DNA of 33,091 bases from Bacteroidota bacterium (GCA_016183775.1 JACPDY010000056.1:1-33091); one strand, 5' to 3'; positions 16,412 through 26,768 are shown, counted from the stretch's first letter. Translations and numbers: made by a program. Notes: a model not told the origin generated them from the letters alone.

Positions 16412-17935
16412 ATGAAAGATTCTGACGACCTTTTTTTATTAATTCATGCGATGACAGGAGCCGAGAAAAGGTATTTCAAACTTTTTTCGGCGCTGTATGA
16501 CCGGGACAAGAATTATTTGAAATTGTTCGAACTCATTGCAAAGAATAAGGGTAGCTATAACGAAAAAGAGCTGATCAGTAAATTTAAAAAGGAAAAATGG
16601 GTAAAAAGCATATCAAATACAAAGTATGAACTTTTCAATGCTATTTTGAATTGCATGGAGGTGTATCATAAAAGGGATACAGTGGATGCGAGGTTGGGTT
16701 CATACATGAATCAGTTGAATCTGCTTCATGACAAAAGATTGTTCAGGGCTGCGAAGAAGATGATCGACAAGATCGAAAAGTTGGCTTTAAAGCACGAAAA
16801 GCATCATTATCTTCTTATGGCCAACTCTGTTAGAGTTATTATAATCACAAAGTTAATGAATGTTAAAGAGATCGATGAGTATGTTGACAATGGAGCTTAT
16901 GAAAAGGAAAAGTATTACCTGAAATGTCTTGAAAACAATTCGGAGTTTTTGAACATTAATTTAAAGATTTCCAAAGCCGCTGAACTATTTGTGAGAACTA
17001 ATGAGGCAAAAGAACTTCAGGAACTTTCAAATTCCGAGTTGTTAAAATCTCCTGATAGGGCGCTTACTTTTTATGCGCGGCGAAACTATTATTATATTAA
17101 TTATTTATGCAGGTCGAGACTCGGAAGGTTAGATGAAACGGCGTACTTGCAGCAGAAAGAGTGGATAGATTTTCTGGAAAGTGAAAAGGATATGCTTGTT
17201 TCAAGGTCGGGTATTTATTTGTCAGCGTTAATTCGATTTATAGGAACTGTAAATTGTACTAAGTTAAAGACTGAACTGGAGCCCATATTTATTAAAGCAA
17301 AAGAATTCTATCACAACCTTCCGGTTAAAATGAAAACGGACGATCTGAAGGCTGCATTTATAGGAGTTGCCGGCAATTATATGGAAGGACAGATCGCTTT
17401 GCACAAACCTCAAAAGGCGATAGAAGCGTGGGATAGTATAAGGCATCTCATTCCATATGAATCTCTTGGAGGAGAATCGAAAATGGTCACATCCGTGAAT
17501 CTCTCTTATGCTCACTTTCTCATGCAGGAATACCGTGTGGCAAATAGGTATCTGAATAACATAATAAATTATACTGAAGAAGCCAGGCCTGATATTCAGA
17601 GTTATGCCCGGATCTTTATACTATTTGTTAACTACGAAATGGGGAATTATGATTCTATAATATCGATATGCCAGTCGTCAAAACGTTATCTGCTTAAGAA
17701 CAAGCTTCTTGGTAAATATGAAAACAGATTAATCCGATTTTTTCAAAAGGATATTTTCAGGACTTCACAGATCGGGAAGTCAGGTGGATTGTTTGAGCAA
17801 TTGAAAAATGATCTTGCTAAATTGAAGGCAGATAGTAAAACTCCTGTTGCCCGAAGTTTTGATATTGTTTCATGGTTTGATAGTAAAATTGAAAAAAGAC
17901 TCTTTGTGGAAATTATGAAGGAAAGGGAAAAGTGA
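16412..17935 (+). CDS. Helical (TPR-like) protein of unrecognised family, module 1
   Basis: The 507-residue protein has no signal peptide or membrane segment and looks almost wholly alpha-helical, consistent with a TPR-like or superhelical fold. The N-terminal block DLFLLIHAMTGAEKRYFKLF and the C-terminal block FDIVSWFDSKIEKRLF are shared with the gene at 22247-23764; the middle is more divergent. This type of protein recurs in Bacteroidota genomes as an uncharacterised family. It is divergent from giant protein 1 and convergent with giant protein 2 (13 bp between stops). The position suggests a functional or regulatory link to the surface protein, but no catalytic or DNA-binding motif is visible. 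Confidence 0.8.
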   Translation: MKDSDDLFLLIHAMTGAEKRYFKLFSALYDRDKNYLKLFELIAKNKGSYNEKELISKFKKEKWVKSISNTKYELFNAILNCMEVYHKRDTVDARLGSYMNQLNLLHDKRLFRAAKKMIDKIEKLALKHEKHHYLLMANSVRVIIITKLMNVKEIDEYVDNGAYEKEKYYLKCLENNSEFLNINLKISKAAELFVRTNEAKELQELSNSELLKSPDRALTFYARRNYYYINYLCRSRLGRLDETAYLQQKEWIDFLESEKDMLVSRSGIYLSALIRFIGTVNCTKLKTELEPIFIKAKEFYHNLPVKMKTDDLKAAFIGVAGNYMEGQIALHKPQKAIEAWDSIRHLIPYESLGGESKMVTSVNLSYAHFLMQEYRVANRYLNNIINYTEEARPDIQSYARIFILFVNYEMGNYDSIISICQSSKRYLLKNKLLGKYENRLIRFFQKDIFRTSQIGKSGGLFEQLKNDLAKLKADSKTPVARSFDIVSWFDSKIEKRLFVEIMKEREK

Positions 17936-17948
17936 ATTAATCCCCACT

Positions 17949-20900
17949 TTAAGGAGCGGTCAGATTTACATTCACACTGCACCCATTTTTATCCTTTATA
18001 TTTATAGTGTATGTGCCCGGGCAAAGCTGATTCTTATATCTATTGATATACCCATCGGGCCAGGAGTAGGAGTAAGGATTTGTACCGCCCGCTGCATTCA
18101 GCATTATCCATTCTTTACAGCCACATCCGTTACAACCTGCAGTTCCTTTGGTAAATTGGCCGAGCAATGGTGGAGGTGAAATTACAGCAGATGTAGAAGT
18201 AGTTGTGCATCCTTTTGCGTCAGTAATAGTTATCGTATAATTGCCTGATGTAAGGCCGGTAATTGTTTGTGAAGTTTGTCCATTGTTCCAGGTGTATGTA
18301 AACGGAGAGGTACCCCCTGTGGGATTTGCAAGAACACTGCCATTCATACTGCCATTGCACGTTATGTTAGTGGATGTAGTCGTTACATTAATGGCAGGAT
18401 TAACAGTTACAATTGCGGTCGAGGTCGATGTATTGCCGCCTGAATCTTTGATGGTTACAGTATAAGTAGTGGTTGATGCCGGACAAGGGTTGATGTTTTG
18501 TGTTGTAGCGCCATTGCTCCATGTGTAGGTATACGGCGCCGTACCTCCAGTACCACTGGACGTTGCTGCTGCACAAAGTCCAGGACACACAGAACTGCCG
18601 GTGGCAGTTACTGTGGGTCCATTGCAGTTAATAACAGTTACAATATTCGTAACTTTATTGGTGCACCCGGCATTCGTAACTGTGTGATCTACGTTATATG
18701 AACCTGCAGTTAAAAATGTATAGGAGAAATTAGTAGTGGTTCCGCTTGTGTTCACAGGAGCACCAATATACCAGCTATGCGTTACCCCTGTACCACTCGA
18801 CCCCGTATTAGTAAAATTCACCAACGAGCCTATGCAGGCGTTTGATGATGTAAATGTTGCAGAAGCTGCACCCGTGCTTGTTATATTAAATGTTTTTGTA
18901 GCGGTACAACCATTGCTGAGATCGGTAACTGTAACTGTATACCCACCCGGAGCCAGGCCATTATGGCTATACCATGTACTATTGTTACTCCAGTTAAATT
19001 GATAATTCCAGGGAATTTGGCCGGCAGTACCTTGCGATGATGATTTGCCATTTACAGAATCAACATAAGCTTGTCCGCTTTGTGTACAGCTAATATTATA
19101 ACTATTTGTCCGCAGGGTTGGAGAACGGTTTACCGTTACTGATGTTGTAGTTGCTGCGTAATTTCCTGCAGCATCGGTAACCATTACAGTATAAACGGTT
19201 GTACCTATTGGCGGACAAACATTGATTGTTGAAGTGGTGGCTCCGGTATTCCAGCTGTATGTGTACGGACTTGTGCCGCTCGATCCTGCGGCAGTAATGT
19301 TTGTGCAGTTGCTTGCGGAACATAATGCCGCTCCCGTTGCTGTAGCGTTGATCGTGCAGGGGTTGACAATCACATAATTTGTTTTTGTTACCGAATCTTT
19401 TTTGCAGGGCGTTGTTACAACAAGCTTTACATTATAGTAACCGGGAGTAGAATAGCTGACCGAAGGATTTTGTGCGGTTGAAGTATTTGGCGTACCACCT
19501 GTAAAGGTCCATTTATATTTATAGCCACTTGTGTCGCAGGAATTACTTACGTTTGGTGTAAAATTAACAGGAGTGCCGGGGCAGGTTACAGCGTTCGCGG
19601 AAGGAGCGATTATTAAACTTTTGCCTTCACAAATATTAATACACAACTGAGCCACAAATGCGTTGGCGGTAGTTCCATCCTGAACAGCTCCGTAAGCTGT
19701 TTGATACGCGCCAGCAGTTACAGGATAACCTCCGGTGGTGTAGCCTGTAATATAAAGGAAACTGCCATTTACAGTAATTCCATTTGCACCTCCATTGTCC
19801 ATGTCATCTTCCCTGCTTCCCCCCATATAAGTTATGCAACGCTGTTGTCCATTAGGGTCATATTTGGCAATGAATTGATCCTCTCCTCCACCGGAAACAG
19901 GTTGATAGGCGCATGCGCTTATCTGATAATTTTTTGAATCGGTATCCTCCCATTCTCCGTAAACATAAATATTATTTGTGGCATCAGCAGCGAGAGCAAG
20001 AGCATATTCATCACTGCTTCCTCCAAGGTAAGTGGCCCACATCCTCGTTCCGCCGGAATTAAGTTTAACAATATTTCCCTCAAACAAACCTCCGCCATAA
20101 AGAGGCTGGTAAGCACCGGCAGATGAGCTGCCATCATTGGTAATTACATTGATGTTTCCTGAAATAGTATGGGCAAAGATCACATTGTTTAATCCATCTG
20201 TTACAATAGGTATTGGAAGATCGAACATGGTTTGATAGCTTCCACCATAATACGTAGCCCAAATGCGCGCGCCTGCCGGAGAGAACTTGAATAGAAAACC
20301 ATCACCACCGCCGCCGCCAAAGACTGGTTGGTAACATGCTCCTGAAACAGGAAAATTTGTTGACGCTGTTCCGCCTGTCAAATATATGTTCCCGGCAAGG
20401 TCACATGTTATACCGCTGCCTTTATCCTTGTTCGAGCCGCCTACATATGTACCCCAGATCACGGACCCATTAGGTGCAAACTTTACAGCGTATGCGTCGC
20501 ACATTGTAGTGCTTACTGTACCCGTACCATTTATAGCAGGCTGAAAAGCAGCTCCGTTGGATATCGCATTTCCGGAGTAAGTCGATCCTGATAAATAAAT
20601 ATTGTTTCCGTCAGTTGCTATGCCGCCGCCCATGTCATCCGAGCTGCCGCCATAATATGTTGCCCAAAGCCTTGTTCCCGCAGAGTTTAACGCGATCACA
20701 AACGCGTCACCTTTAAACCAGTTTTCACTGGCAACACCCCCGCCGCCATAAATGTTTTGGTGTACAACATTAGCTCCTGAAAATCCAATCGGAAAATTGG
20801 TTGATACTGTGTGCCCCGTTACAAAAATATTTCCGACGGCATCGCTGGCGATACAAATGCCTGTTTCATTGTCACTTCCGCCATAATAGGTGGCCCATAA

Positions 20901-22031
20901 ACCTGTGCCGGCGGCACTCATTTTAGCAATAAAAACATCGCCTTTTGTATTTAGAAATGAAGTGGGCCCGGCAAAAGATGTTTGAAAGCTGCCGGCGGTA
21001 TTCGGAAAATTAGTAGAAGTAGTATGGCCGCAAAAAACCAAATTGCCGGCGGGATCAGTATCTACAGCCGTGCCGCCATCGTATGTATTTCCGCCATAAT
21101 ACGATACCCAAGGGTCGATCACCAAAGGGAAGGAATGATTCCATTCTTCAAGCCGCATGCTTACTATTGTTCCGGTCAAAATATATGCTGCTTTTATATC
21201 AATAATTTCACCATTGACACGTTGATATACTTTTGGCATGGATTCAATAAGTTCACCTAAACTTGTTTTAATTAACAGTTTTCCATTCTCGACTTTTAGT
21301 TCTTCGGCACCCGAATAGTTTAATTTTATTTGTTCAGCATCACCGCCGGGGTTTACAATTATATCATACTTGAGACCTGCACTATTCTCTCCATAGAACG
21401 TTACATCTATATTGTTGTAAATATTTTTGGTTGTTACTTCGCCAAAGGAACGTACATTTAAAATGCCTTTGGTGCAATGTGGGTAGTAGTAATTATTATA
21501 TCCGCCAATTGGAGCTGAAGTATAGATATTGAGATTATGGTTTGCATCAACAAAATCAACATCCAGCCTGTGTATTTTCAGCAAAGATTTTTGCTCTAAC
21601 TCAAACCTTAATTTAATCAGGTCTTCTTTACTCTCTTTTTTTCCTGGCATTAACAAGTCGGCATGTTCCTTTTCTTCTATTTGTTCTTCAATTTCATGCA
21701 TTACTTTATTAATGTTGCTGTGCACATAACTTATTCCTGTTTTACGTAAATAAATATCCATACCGGAATTTTCTCCTTTATATAAAACATCAGGACGAAG
21801 GTCGCCTCTTATATCAACAATTTGTCCTTTGTTTTCGGTAAAACGGATGCTATTGCCGCGCATGCTTTGGGTAAATTGCGATAGATCTCCATTCCTCGTC
21901 GAATGTTTAGTGGTTTTTTCTGTATAAGAATTAACTATATCCTGCCCGTTGATACAAGAGGTATATAGCATGAACATTGTTCCTGTAAAATATAAGAACT
22001 GTTTTATATTCGATTTGTATTTATTCACCAT
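17949..22031 (-). CDS. Giant secreted repeat protein 2 (DUF7948 / SBBP / PKD / SprB), intact
   Basis: The 1360-residue protein has a signal peptide (to about residue 29, ending SCINGQ) and a DUF7948-like region at ~60-290 (FTENKGQIVD, PGGDAEQIKLNYSG). About eight SBBP propeller repeats follow at ~305-790, each with ATYYGGS plus DGxxxxxxTG-type elements. A PKD domain (~795-885) is followed by Ig-like and SprB repeats (TNITCNGSMNGSVLAN) and the C-terminus GCSVNVNLTAP. No membrane anchor or classical type IX sorting domain is visible, so how it is retained or secreted is open. It is likely a surface or extracellular adhesin-like protein. It is the full-length paralogue of the broken gene at 13701-16202. 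Confidence 0.87.
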   Translation of the reverse strand: MVNKYKSNIKQFLYFTGTMFMLYTSCINGQDIVNSYTEKTTKHSTRNGDLSQFTQSMRGNSIRFTENKGQIVDIRGDLRPDVLYKGENSGMDIYLRKTGISYVHSNINKVMHEIEEQIEEKEHADLLMPGKKESKEDLIKLRFELEQKSLLKIHRLDVDFVDANHNLNIYTSAPIGGYNNYYYPHCTKGILNVRSFGEVTTKNIYNNIDVTFYGENSAGLKYDIIVNPGGDAEQIKLNYSGAEELKVENGKLLIKTSLGELIESMPKVYQRVNGEIIDIKAAYILTGTIVSMRLEEWNHSFPLVIDPWVSYYGGNTYDGGTAVDTDPAGNLVFCGHTTSTNFPNTAGSFQTSFAGPTSFLNTKGDVFIAKMSAAGTGLWATYYGGSDNETGICIASDAVGNIFVTGHTVSTNFPIGFSGANVVHQNIYGGGGVASENWFKGDAFVIALNSAGTRLWATYYGGSSDDMGGGIATDGNNIYLSGSTYSGNAISNGAAFQPAINGTGTVSTTMCDAYAVKFAPNGSVIWGTYVGGSNKDKGSGITCDLAGNIYLTGGTASTNFPVSGACYQPVFGGGGGDGFLFKFSPAGARIWATYYGGSYQTMFDLPIPIVTDGLNNVIFAHTISGNINVITNDGSSSAGAYQPLYGGGLFEGNIVKLNSGGTRMWATYLGGSSDEYALALAADATNNIYVYGEWEDTDSKNYQISACAYQPVSGGGEDQFIAKYDPNGQQRCITYMGGSREDDMDNGGANGITVNGSFLYITGYTTGGYPVTAGAYQTAYGAVQDGTTANAFVAQLCINICEGKSLIIAPSANAVTCPGTPVNFTPNVSNSCDTSGYKYKWTFTGGTPNTSTAQNPSVSYSTPGYYNVKLVVTTPCKKDSVTKTNYVIVNPCTINATATGAALCSASNCTNITAAGSSGTSPYTYSWNTGATTSTINVCPPIGTTVYTVMVTDAAGNYAATTTSVTVNRSPTLRTNSYNISCTQSGQAYVDSVNGKSSSQGTAGQIPWNYQFNWSNNSTWYSHNGLAPGGYTVTVTDLSNGCTATKTFNITSTGAASATFTSSNACIGSLVNFTNTGSSGTGVTHSWYIGAPVNTSGTTTNFSYTFLTAGSYNVDHTVTNAGCTNKVTNIVTVINCNGPTVTATGSSVCPGLCAAATSSGTGGTAPYTYTWSNGATTQNINPCPASTTTYTVTIKDSGGNTSTSTAIVTVNPAINVTTTSTNITCNGSMNGSVLANPTGGTSPFTYTWNNGQTSQTITGLTSGNYTITITDAKGCTTTSTSAVISPPPLLGQFTKGTAGCNGCGCKEWIMLNAAGGTNPYSYSWPDGYINRYKNQLCPGTYTINIKDKNGCSVNVNLTAP

Positions 22032-22246
22032 AGCTGACTCTTTGTAAAACTACCCTGGCCGCATATCAGGCAAATTGCTAGGGTTAACGTACTTTGTTTG
22101 CCTAAAATAGAGAATCTATGCGGCATGTGCTAACTTATTATTTTATTTAATGACTTTTAACAGTATAGATATTAGTCATATTATTGCTTAATTTATTAAA
22201 TTTTATAATTATATTGCATTTTATAATGATTTTCTAACTGGTTAAC
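22032..22246. promoter_or_regulatory. Divergent promoter region of module 2 with nested inverted repeat
   Basis: No gene is present. On the giant-gene side, GCCGCATA (22058-22065) pairs with TATGCGGC (22117-22124), and inside it AGGCAAA (22068-22074) pairs with TTTGCCT (22097-22103). This could be a leader hairpin or an operator for the giant gene, whose ATG is at 22031. The half nearer the plus-strand gene is AT-rich without a clear promoter box. I see no matching structure in the module 1 intergenic region. Confidence 0.45.
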
Positions 22247-23764
22247 ATGAAACGAAATTCGGATAGTCTCTTTCATCTTATAAAGTCAATGAACAAGAGT
22301 GAAAAGAGATATTTTAAGCTTTATTCAGTTGCTTTCAAAAAGGACACCCAAATAATTAAGCTGTATGATATTATAGAAAAATTGATTGATTATACGAATG
22401 AAGGAAAGGTGTTTTTAGAGTTCAAATCAATTTGCAAAGGGAAAGATTTTTACGGGACTAAAAAGAAGCTCTATGAGCAACTGATGAGATCACTCAGGAT
22501 ATATCATTCCGGGATATCTGCGGAAAACCTGATCAATTCATATATCCATAATACGCAGTTACTATTACAAAAGAGATTGTTTGATGAGTGTGCCGTTGAA
22601 CTTGAGAAAGCAATTTTACTTGCTAAAGAAGGTGAATTTTTTCTTTTGTTACTTCAGACATTTGAGATAGAGGCAAGAATGAACCTTGGAAAGGAGTTGC
22701 CTGAGCAAGAGATTATTCAGAAAGAAGCCGCGAAAGAAGAGGCGATACTAAAATACCGGAACTATAGTAAATACTTATCTCTGGAATCTGCTTTTGCGGC
22801 AATGTATTATAAGCATTCCTTCATCAGGAACGAACAAACAGAATTTATTTATTCAGAAATAATAAGCGATCATTTTATAAAAGACAGCAGTATGGCTTTA
22901 TCCGCCAGGTCCAGGATGATAAGGAGCAATATTCTCTGCAGCTACTATTTCGCAAAATGCGATTTTGAGAACGGGTATTTACAGGCAAAAAATGTGATGC
23001 TTGAAATAGAATCACGGCCGGGTTTCGAGACCCTTTTTCAACGGAAATACGTTTCGGCGATCGGTAATGCAATTAAGTGTCTGCTCTATCTGAGGCAATA
23101 TGATAAAATGAAGATCATTATTGATAAGCTTAAGTTGGTGAAACCTGTTGACAAGGATATCGCTATCCGCAAATTTGAATTAAAAACAGTGGAGGTCTCG
23201 GCCCTTTTGGATGTTGGAGATTTTAAAGCGGCGCTTGCAATGATCCCTCAAATGGAGGAGGAGTTGAAAATCTATTTTGGAAAGGTAGAAATGAAGAACC
23301 ATGTCATTATTTTATTTCATGCCGCTCTCGCAAATTTTGGGTTGGAAAAATATTCGGAATCTATCAAATGGCTGAACAGGCTGCTGCATCTTCCCGGTGC
23401 TGAAAAAAACAGCGACATTTATTATTTTGCCCAGTTAATAAACCTTATTTTACATTATGAAAAGTCGAATATCGAACATGTTGAATATAAAATGAGGGGT
23501 ATCTATAAATATTTTTACACACGGCCGAGTTCACTTAAGTTTGAGTCATTGATACTTCAATTGATCAAAGAGGCTATATATGTTAATGATCAGAAGGAAC
23601 TTATTGCTTTATTTGTCAATTACAAAATAAAATTGGAGCATGTACTAAAGGATCCCTTCGAAAAAATTGCCATTGAGTATTTTGATATTATTTCCTGGTT
23701 GGAAAGTAAAATAACCGGAAAAAGTTTCGCGGAGGTCATAAAATTGAAATGGAAAAAGGTCTGA
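22247..23764 (+). CDS. Helical (TPR-like) protein of unrecognised family, module 2
   Basis: The 505-residue paralogue of the protein at 16412-17935 has N-terminal DSLFHLIKSMNKSEKRYFKL and C-terminal FDIISWLESKITGKSFAEVI. It is predominantly helical, charged and apparently cytoplasmic. The arrangement next to its giant partner repeats that of module 1: divergent, about 215 bp apart. The conserved ends with a variable centre suggest conserved contact sites and a pair-specific core, which is inference. No known function is recognised. Confidence 0.8.
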   Translation: MKRNSDSLFHLIKSMNKSEKRYFKLYSVAFKKDTQIIKLYDIIEKLIDYTNEGKVFLEFKSICKGKDFYGTKKKLYEQLMRSLRIYHSGISAENLINSYIHNTQLLLQKRLFDECAVELEKAILLAKEGEFFLLLLQTFEIEARMNLGKELPEQEIIQKEAAKEEAILKYRNYSKYLSLESAFAAMYYKHSFIRNEQTEFIYSEIISDHFIKDSSMALSARSRMIRSNILCSYYFAKCDFENGYLQAKNVMLEIESRPGFETLFQRKYVSAIGNAIKCLLYLRQYDKMKIIIDKLKLVKPVDKDIAIRKFELKTVEVSALLDVGDFKAALAMIPQMEEELKIYFGKVEMKNHVIILFHAALANFGLEKYSESIKWLNRLLHLPGAEKNSDIYYFAQLINLILHYEKSNIEHVEYKMRGIYKYFYTRPSSLKFESLILQLIKEAIYVNDQKELIALFVNYKIKLEHVLKDPFEKIAIEYFDIISWLESKITGKSFAEVIKLKWKKV

Positions 23765-23935
23765 TTATACCTGTTTCCCATCCGTAAGCTTTCAAAAGAT
23801 TGGAATTCTCTTTGACTTCGGGCCTGGTAAACGACTTTTCCGACCAGCTAAAACAAATTATTACCGCCAATCATTTAATTGAGCCATAATCCGGTCATTT
23901 CATTAATTTTATGCCTGTTTAAGAATGTGTTGTTT

Positions 23936-25387
23936 ATGGCCATAAAAATAGTTGCGTTTTTTTTATTGCTTTTTTTTGCACCCGCTGTTTTTTCACAAAA
24001 CACTGTTGCTCCTCAGGGGCCCTGGAGTTTACAACAGTGCATCGAATATGCGCTTAAAACTAATATTCAACTTAAGCAAACCCAGCTCAATGCGGAGTTG
24101 TCAAAAGTAAACCTTCTTCAAACCGAAGCAGGGGCTTTGCCCAGCGTGAATGGTATGATGCAGCATACTTACAACTACGGCCGTACCATCGATCAATACA
24201 CGAATACGTTTGCGAATAGCACAGTGCTTTCGCAGAATCTGTATGTAAGCGGAAGCCTTAATTTGTTCAATGGTTTGCAGCGTTATAATACGATCAGGCA
24301 GAACCAGTATAATTATCTCGCCAATAAATTTGATATTGAAAAGAACCGGAACGACATTTCATTGAATGTTGCGGGAGCTTACTTACAGATACTTTTTAAC
24401 CAGGAACTACTGGCAGTCGCGAACAACCAGCTTGAAATCACCATTAAACAATTAGACCGTACCCAGAAGTTATTTGATGCAGGCACTTTGGCCAAAGGCA
24501 GTTTGCTTGATATGCAGGCGCAGCAAGCCACTGATGAACTTACTCTTGCGAATGCCCGGAATCAACTCGATCTCGCATACCTCTCATTGATACAACTTTT
24601 AAACCTGGACTCGGTGAATGGATTTGAAATACAAAAACCCGAACTGGTTCTTCCGCTTGAAAATCTACTCATCAATTCTCCTTCCCAGATCTTTAACCAG
24701 GCTGTTAAAAATCTTCCTGAAGTAAAAAGCGCAGAACTTAAATTGCTTGGCGCCGAAAGGGGAGTGTCCGCAGCCAAAGGAGCCATAAGCCCACAGCTAA
24801 GTTTAAATGCGACCTATGGAACGGGTTATTCGGGATTAAGTAAATCAGTAACGTCGTATGGCATTTCTGGCGTTGATACTATTGGTTATACAAATGTTTT
24901 TGGTTCTACAACTACTTTTCAGCCTGTGTTCGCTCCTCATGTTGTTCCTGTATTTGAAAATAATTCTTTTTCAAAACAGTACAGGGATAATGTGAATCAA
25001 ACCTTGGGATTCCGTTTAACGGTTCCCTTGTTCAATGGTTTGCAAACACATTCATCAATAAGTAGGGCCAGGATATCGAAGATGAATGCTGATTTGGCGC
25101 TTGAACAAACCAAACAGCAGCTTCAGAAAAGTATACAGCAGGCGTATGCCGATGCCAATGCCGGTCTTAAAAAGTACATTGCATCAAAAAAGGCTGTTGA
25201 GGCAAATGAAGAATCGTTTAAATACAGTGAACAGAAATACAATGTTGGTGCGCTGAATGTGTTTGATTACAACCTGGCCAAAACAAAACTGGCCAAAGCG
25301 AAATCCGACCTTGTTCAGGCTAAATACGATTTTGTATTCAGATCAAAAGTGCTTGACTTTTACCAGGGCAAGCCCTTGACTTTATAA
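23936..25387 (+). CDS. TolC-family outer-membrane efflux protein
   Basis: The 483-residue protein starts at ATG 23936, with signal peptide MAIKIVAFFLLLFFAPAVFS. The upstream in-frame TTG at 23879 would place 19 non-hydrophobic-start residues before the signal and is less likely. GPWSLQQCIEYALKTNIQLK opens the first OEP repeat. The second repeat (KNLPEVKSAELKLLGAERG) and coiled-coil stretches (QTKQQLQKSIQQAYADA, YSEQKYNVGALNVFDY) are typical of TolC. It forms the outer-membrane exit duct of a tripartite exporter together with the adaptor encoded 10 nt downstream. The 23765-23935 stretch upstream contains no gene. Confidence 0.9.
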   Translation: MAIKIVAFFLLLFFAPAVFSQNTVAPQGPWSLQQCIEYALKTNIQLKQTQLNAELSKVNLLQTEAGALPSVNGMMQHTYNYGRTIDQYTNTFANSTVLSQNLYVSGSLNLFNGLQRYNTIRQNQYNYLANKFDIEKNRNDISLNVAGAYLQILFNQELLAVANNQLEITIKQLDRTQKLFDAGTLAKGSLLDMQAQQATDELTLANARNQLDLAYLSLIQLLNLDSVNGFEIQKPELVLPLENLLINSPSQIFNQAVKNLPEVKSAELKLLGAERGVSAAKGAISPQLSLNATYGTGYSGLSKSVTSYGISGVDTIGYTNVFGSTTTFQPVFAPHVVPVFENNSFSKQYRDNVNQTLGFRLTVPLFNGLQTHSSISRARISKMNADLALEQTKQQLQKSIQQAYADANAGLKKYIASKKAVEANEESFKYSEQKYNVGALNVFDYNLAKTKLAKAKSDLVQAKYDFVFRSKVLDFYQGKPLTL

Positions 25388-25397
25388 AACACTACAG

Positions 25398-26768
25398 ATG
25401 AAGAAACCTTGGGTACTTATTACAGGAGCGATCCTGCTCATTTCTATTCTGATCGGGGTAAAAAAATGCACATCTTCTGATAATACAGAGGTAGCCACTG
25501 AAAAGGCAGAGCGCAGAACCATTATTGAAACAGTTTCCGCCAATGGCAAGATACAGCCCGAAGTGGAAGTGAAGCTCAGCTCCGAAGTTTCGGGAGAGGT
25601 TGTGGAACTAAATGTGAAAGAAGGGGCGCATGTGAATAAAGGTGATCTGCTGGTTAAAATAAATCCTAATATTTATTTGTCGCAGCTGGAAGCGATTAAA
25701 GCGACCATGAATTCATCAAAAGCGAATTTGTCGAATGCGAGGGCGCGTTTGCTGCAGGTGCAATCGCAGTTCGCGAATACGGAAGCTGCCTATAACAGGA
25801 ATAAAAAATTGTTCGACCAGGGCGCTATTTCCGCATCTGATTTTGATATTTCAAAGGCTTCTTATGAAAGCGGAAAGGCCGATATAGAGGCTTCGAAACA
25901 AAGTGTAGCTGCCGCGGAGTTCAATGTTCAGAATGCGGAAGCCGCTTTGCAGGAATCGAGTGACAGGTTAGAAAAGACAAGCATATTCGCGCCGGTCAGT
26001 GGAACTGTTTCCAAGCTCAGTGTTGAAAAGGGTGAGCGTGTTGTAGGTACTTCACAAATGGCAGGAACCGAATTGATACGTATTGCGAATCTGAACGAAA
26101 TGGAAGCCAGTGTGGATGTAAACGAAAATGACATTACACGCGTGCATTTGAATGACACAGCATTGATACAGGTGGATGCCGTTTCGTATGAAAGAAAATT
26201 TAAGGGTATTGTTACTGAAATGGCCAACTCAGCTAATACTCTGGGCGTTTCGGCCGACCAGGTAACAAATTTTACAGTAAAGATCCGCGTGCTGCAGGAA
26301 TCATACAAGGACCTGATAAAAGGAGATGATATACGAACATCACCATTTCGTCCGGGTATGTCGGCCTCGGTAGACATACAAACTAAAACAATGAATAATG
26401 TTGTTGCCTTGCCCATTCAGGCTGTTACCACACGCAGCGATTCGGCGGTGAAGAAAGGAATGAATAATGATAGTGAGGACGAAAATGAAATTAAGATCGA
26501 GAACGAAAAGGAGAATAAAGTAAAAGAGAAGGAGGAGGGCCAGCCTAAAATACAGGAGTGTGTCTTTTTGTTGGAGGAGGGAAAAGCTAAACTGCAACTG
26601 GTGAAAACAGGTATACAGGATAATGACTACATTGAGATCGTTGAAGGAGTTAAAGAGGGCGATGAGGTAATTTCGGCGCCTTACTCGGTTGTTTCGAAAA
26701 CATTGAAGAATGGGACAAAAGTTACTGTAGTTGATAAATCCCAGCTTTTCAATGTTAAGAAGAAATAG
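25398..26768 (+). CDS. HlyD/MacA-type periplasmic adaptor of an efflux system
   Basis: The 456-residue membrane fusion protein has one N-terminal transmembrane segment (about residues 5-22). A biotinyl-lipoyl half-motif (VVELNVKEGAHVNKGDLLVKINP) follows, then a long coiled-coil hairpin (~90-190). The second lipoyl half (IFAPVSGTVSKLSVEKGERV) and beta-barrel domains come next. A 35-residue, highly charged Glu/Lys/Asn-rich insert (~355-390) lies in the membrane-proximal region. The overall shape resembles MacA. No inner-membrane ABC or RND transporter is encoded next to it, because tsaB follows at once, so its energy-coupling partner must lie elsewhere. Confidence 0.88.
   Translation: MKKPWVLITGAILLISILIGVKKCTSSDNTEVATEKAERRTIIETVSANGKIQPEVEVKLSSEVSGEVVELNVKEGAHVNKGDLLVKINPNIYLSQLEAIKATMNSSKANLSNARARLLQVQSQFANTEAAYNRNKKLFDQGAISASDFDISKASYESGKADIEASKQSVAAAEFNVQNAEAALQESSDRLEKTSIFAPVSGTVSKLSVEKGERVVGTSQMAGTELIRIANLNEMEASVDVNENDITRVHLNDTALIQVDAVSYERKFKGIVTEMANSANTLGVSADQVTNFTVKIRVLQESYKDLIKGDDIRTSPFRPGMSASVDIQTKTMNNVVALPIQAVTTRSDSAVKKGMNNDSEDENEIKIENEKENKVKEKEEGQPKIQECVFLLEEGKAKLQLVKTGIQDNDYIEIVEGVKEGDEVISAPYSVVSKTLKNGTKVTVVDKSQLFNVKKK

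Noticed and set aside
25928-26416. 162-residue minus-strand open frame within the adaptor gene
   Set aside because: It is antisense to a clear HlyD-family coding region and has no recognisable domain.
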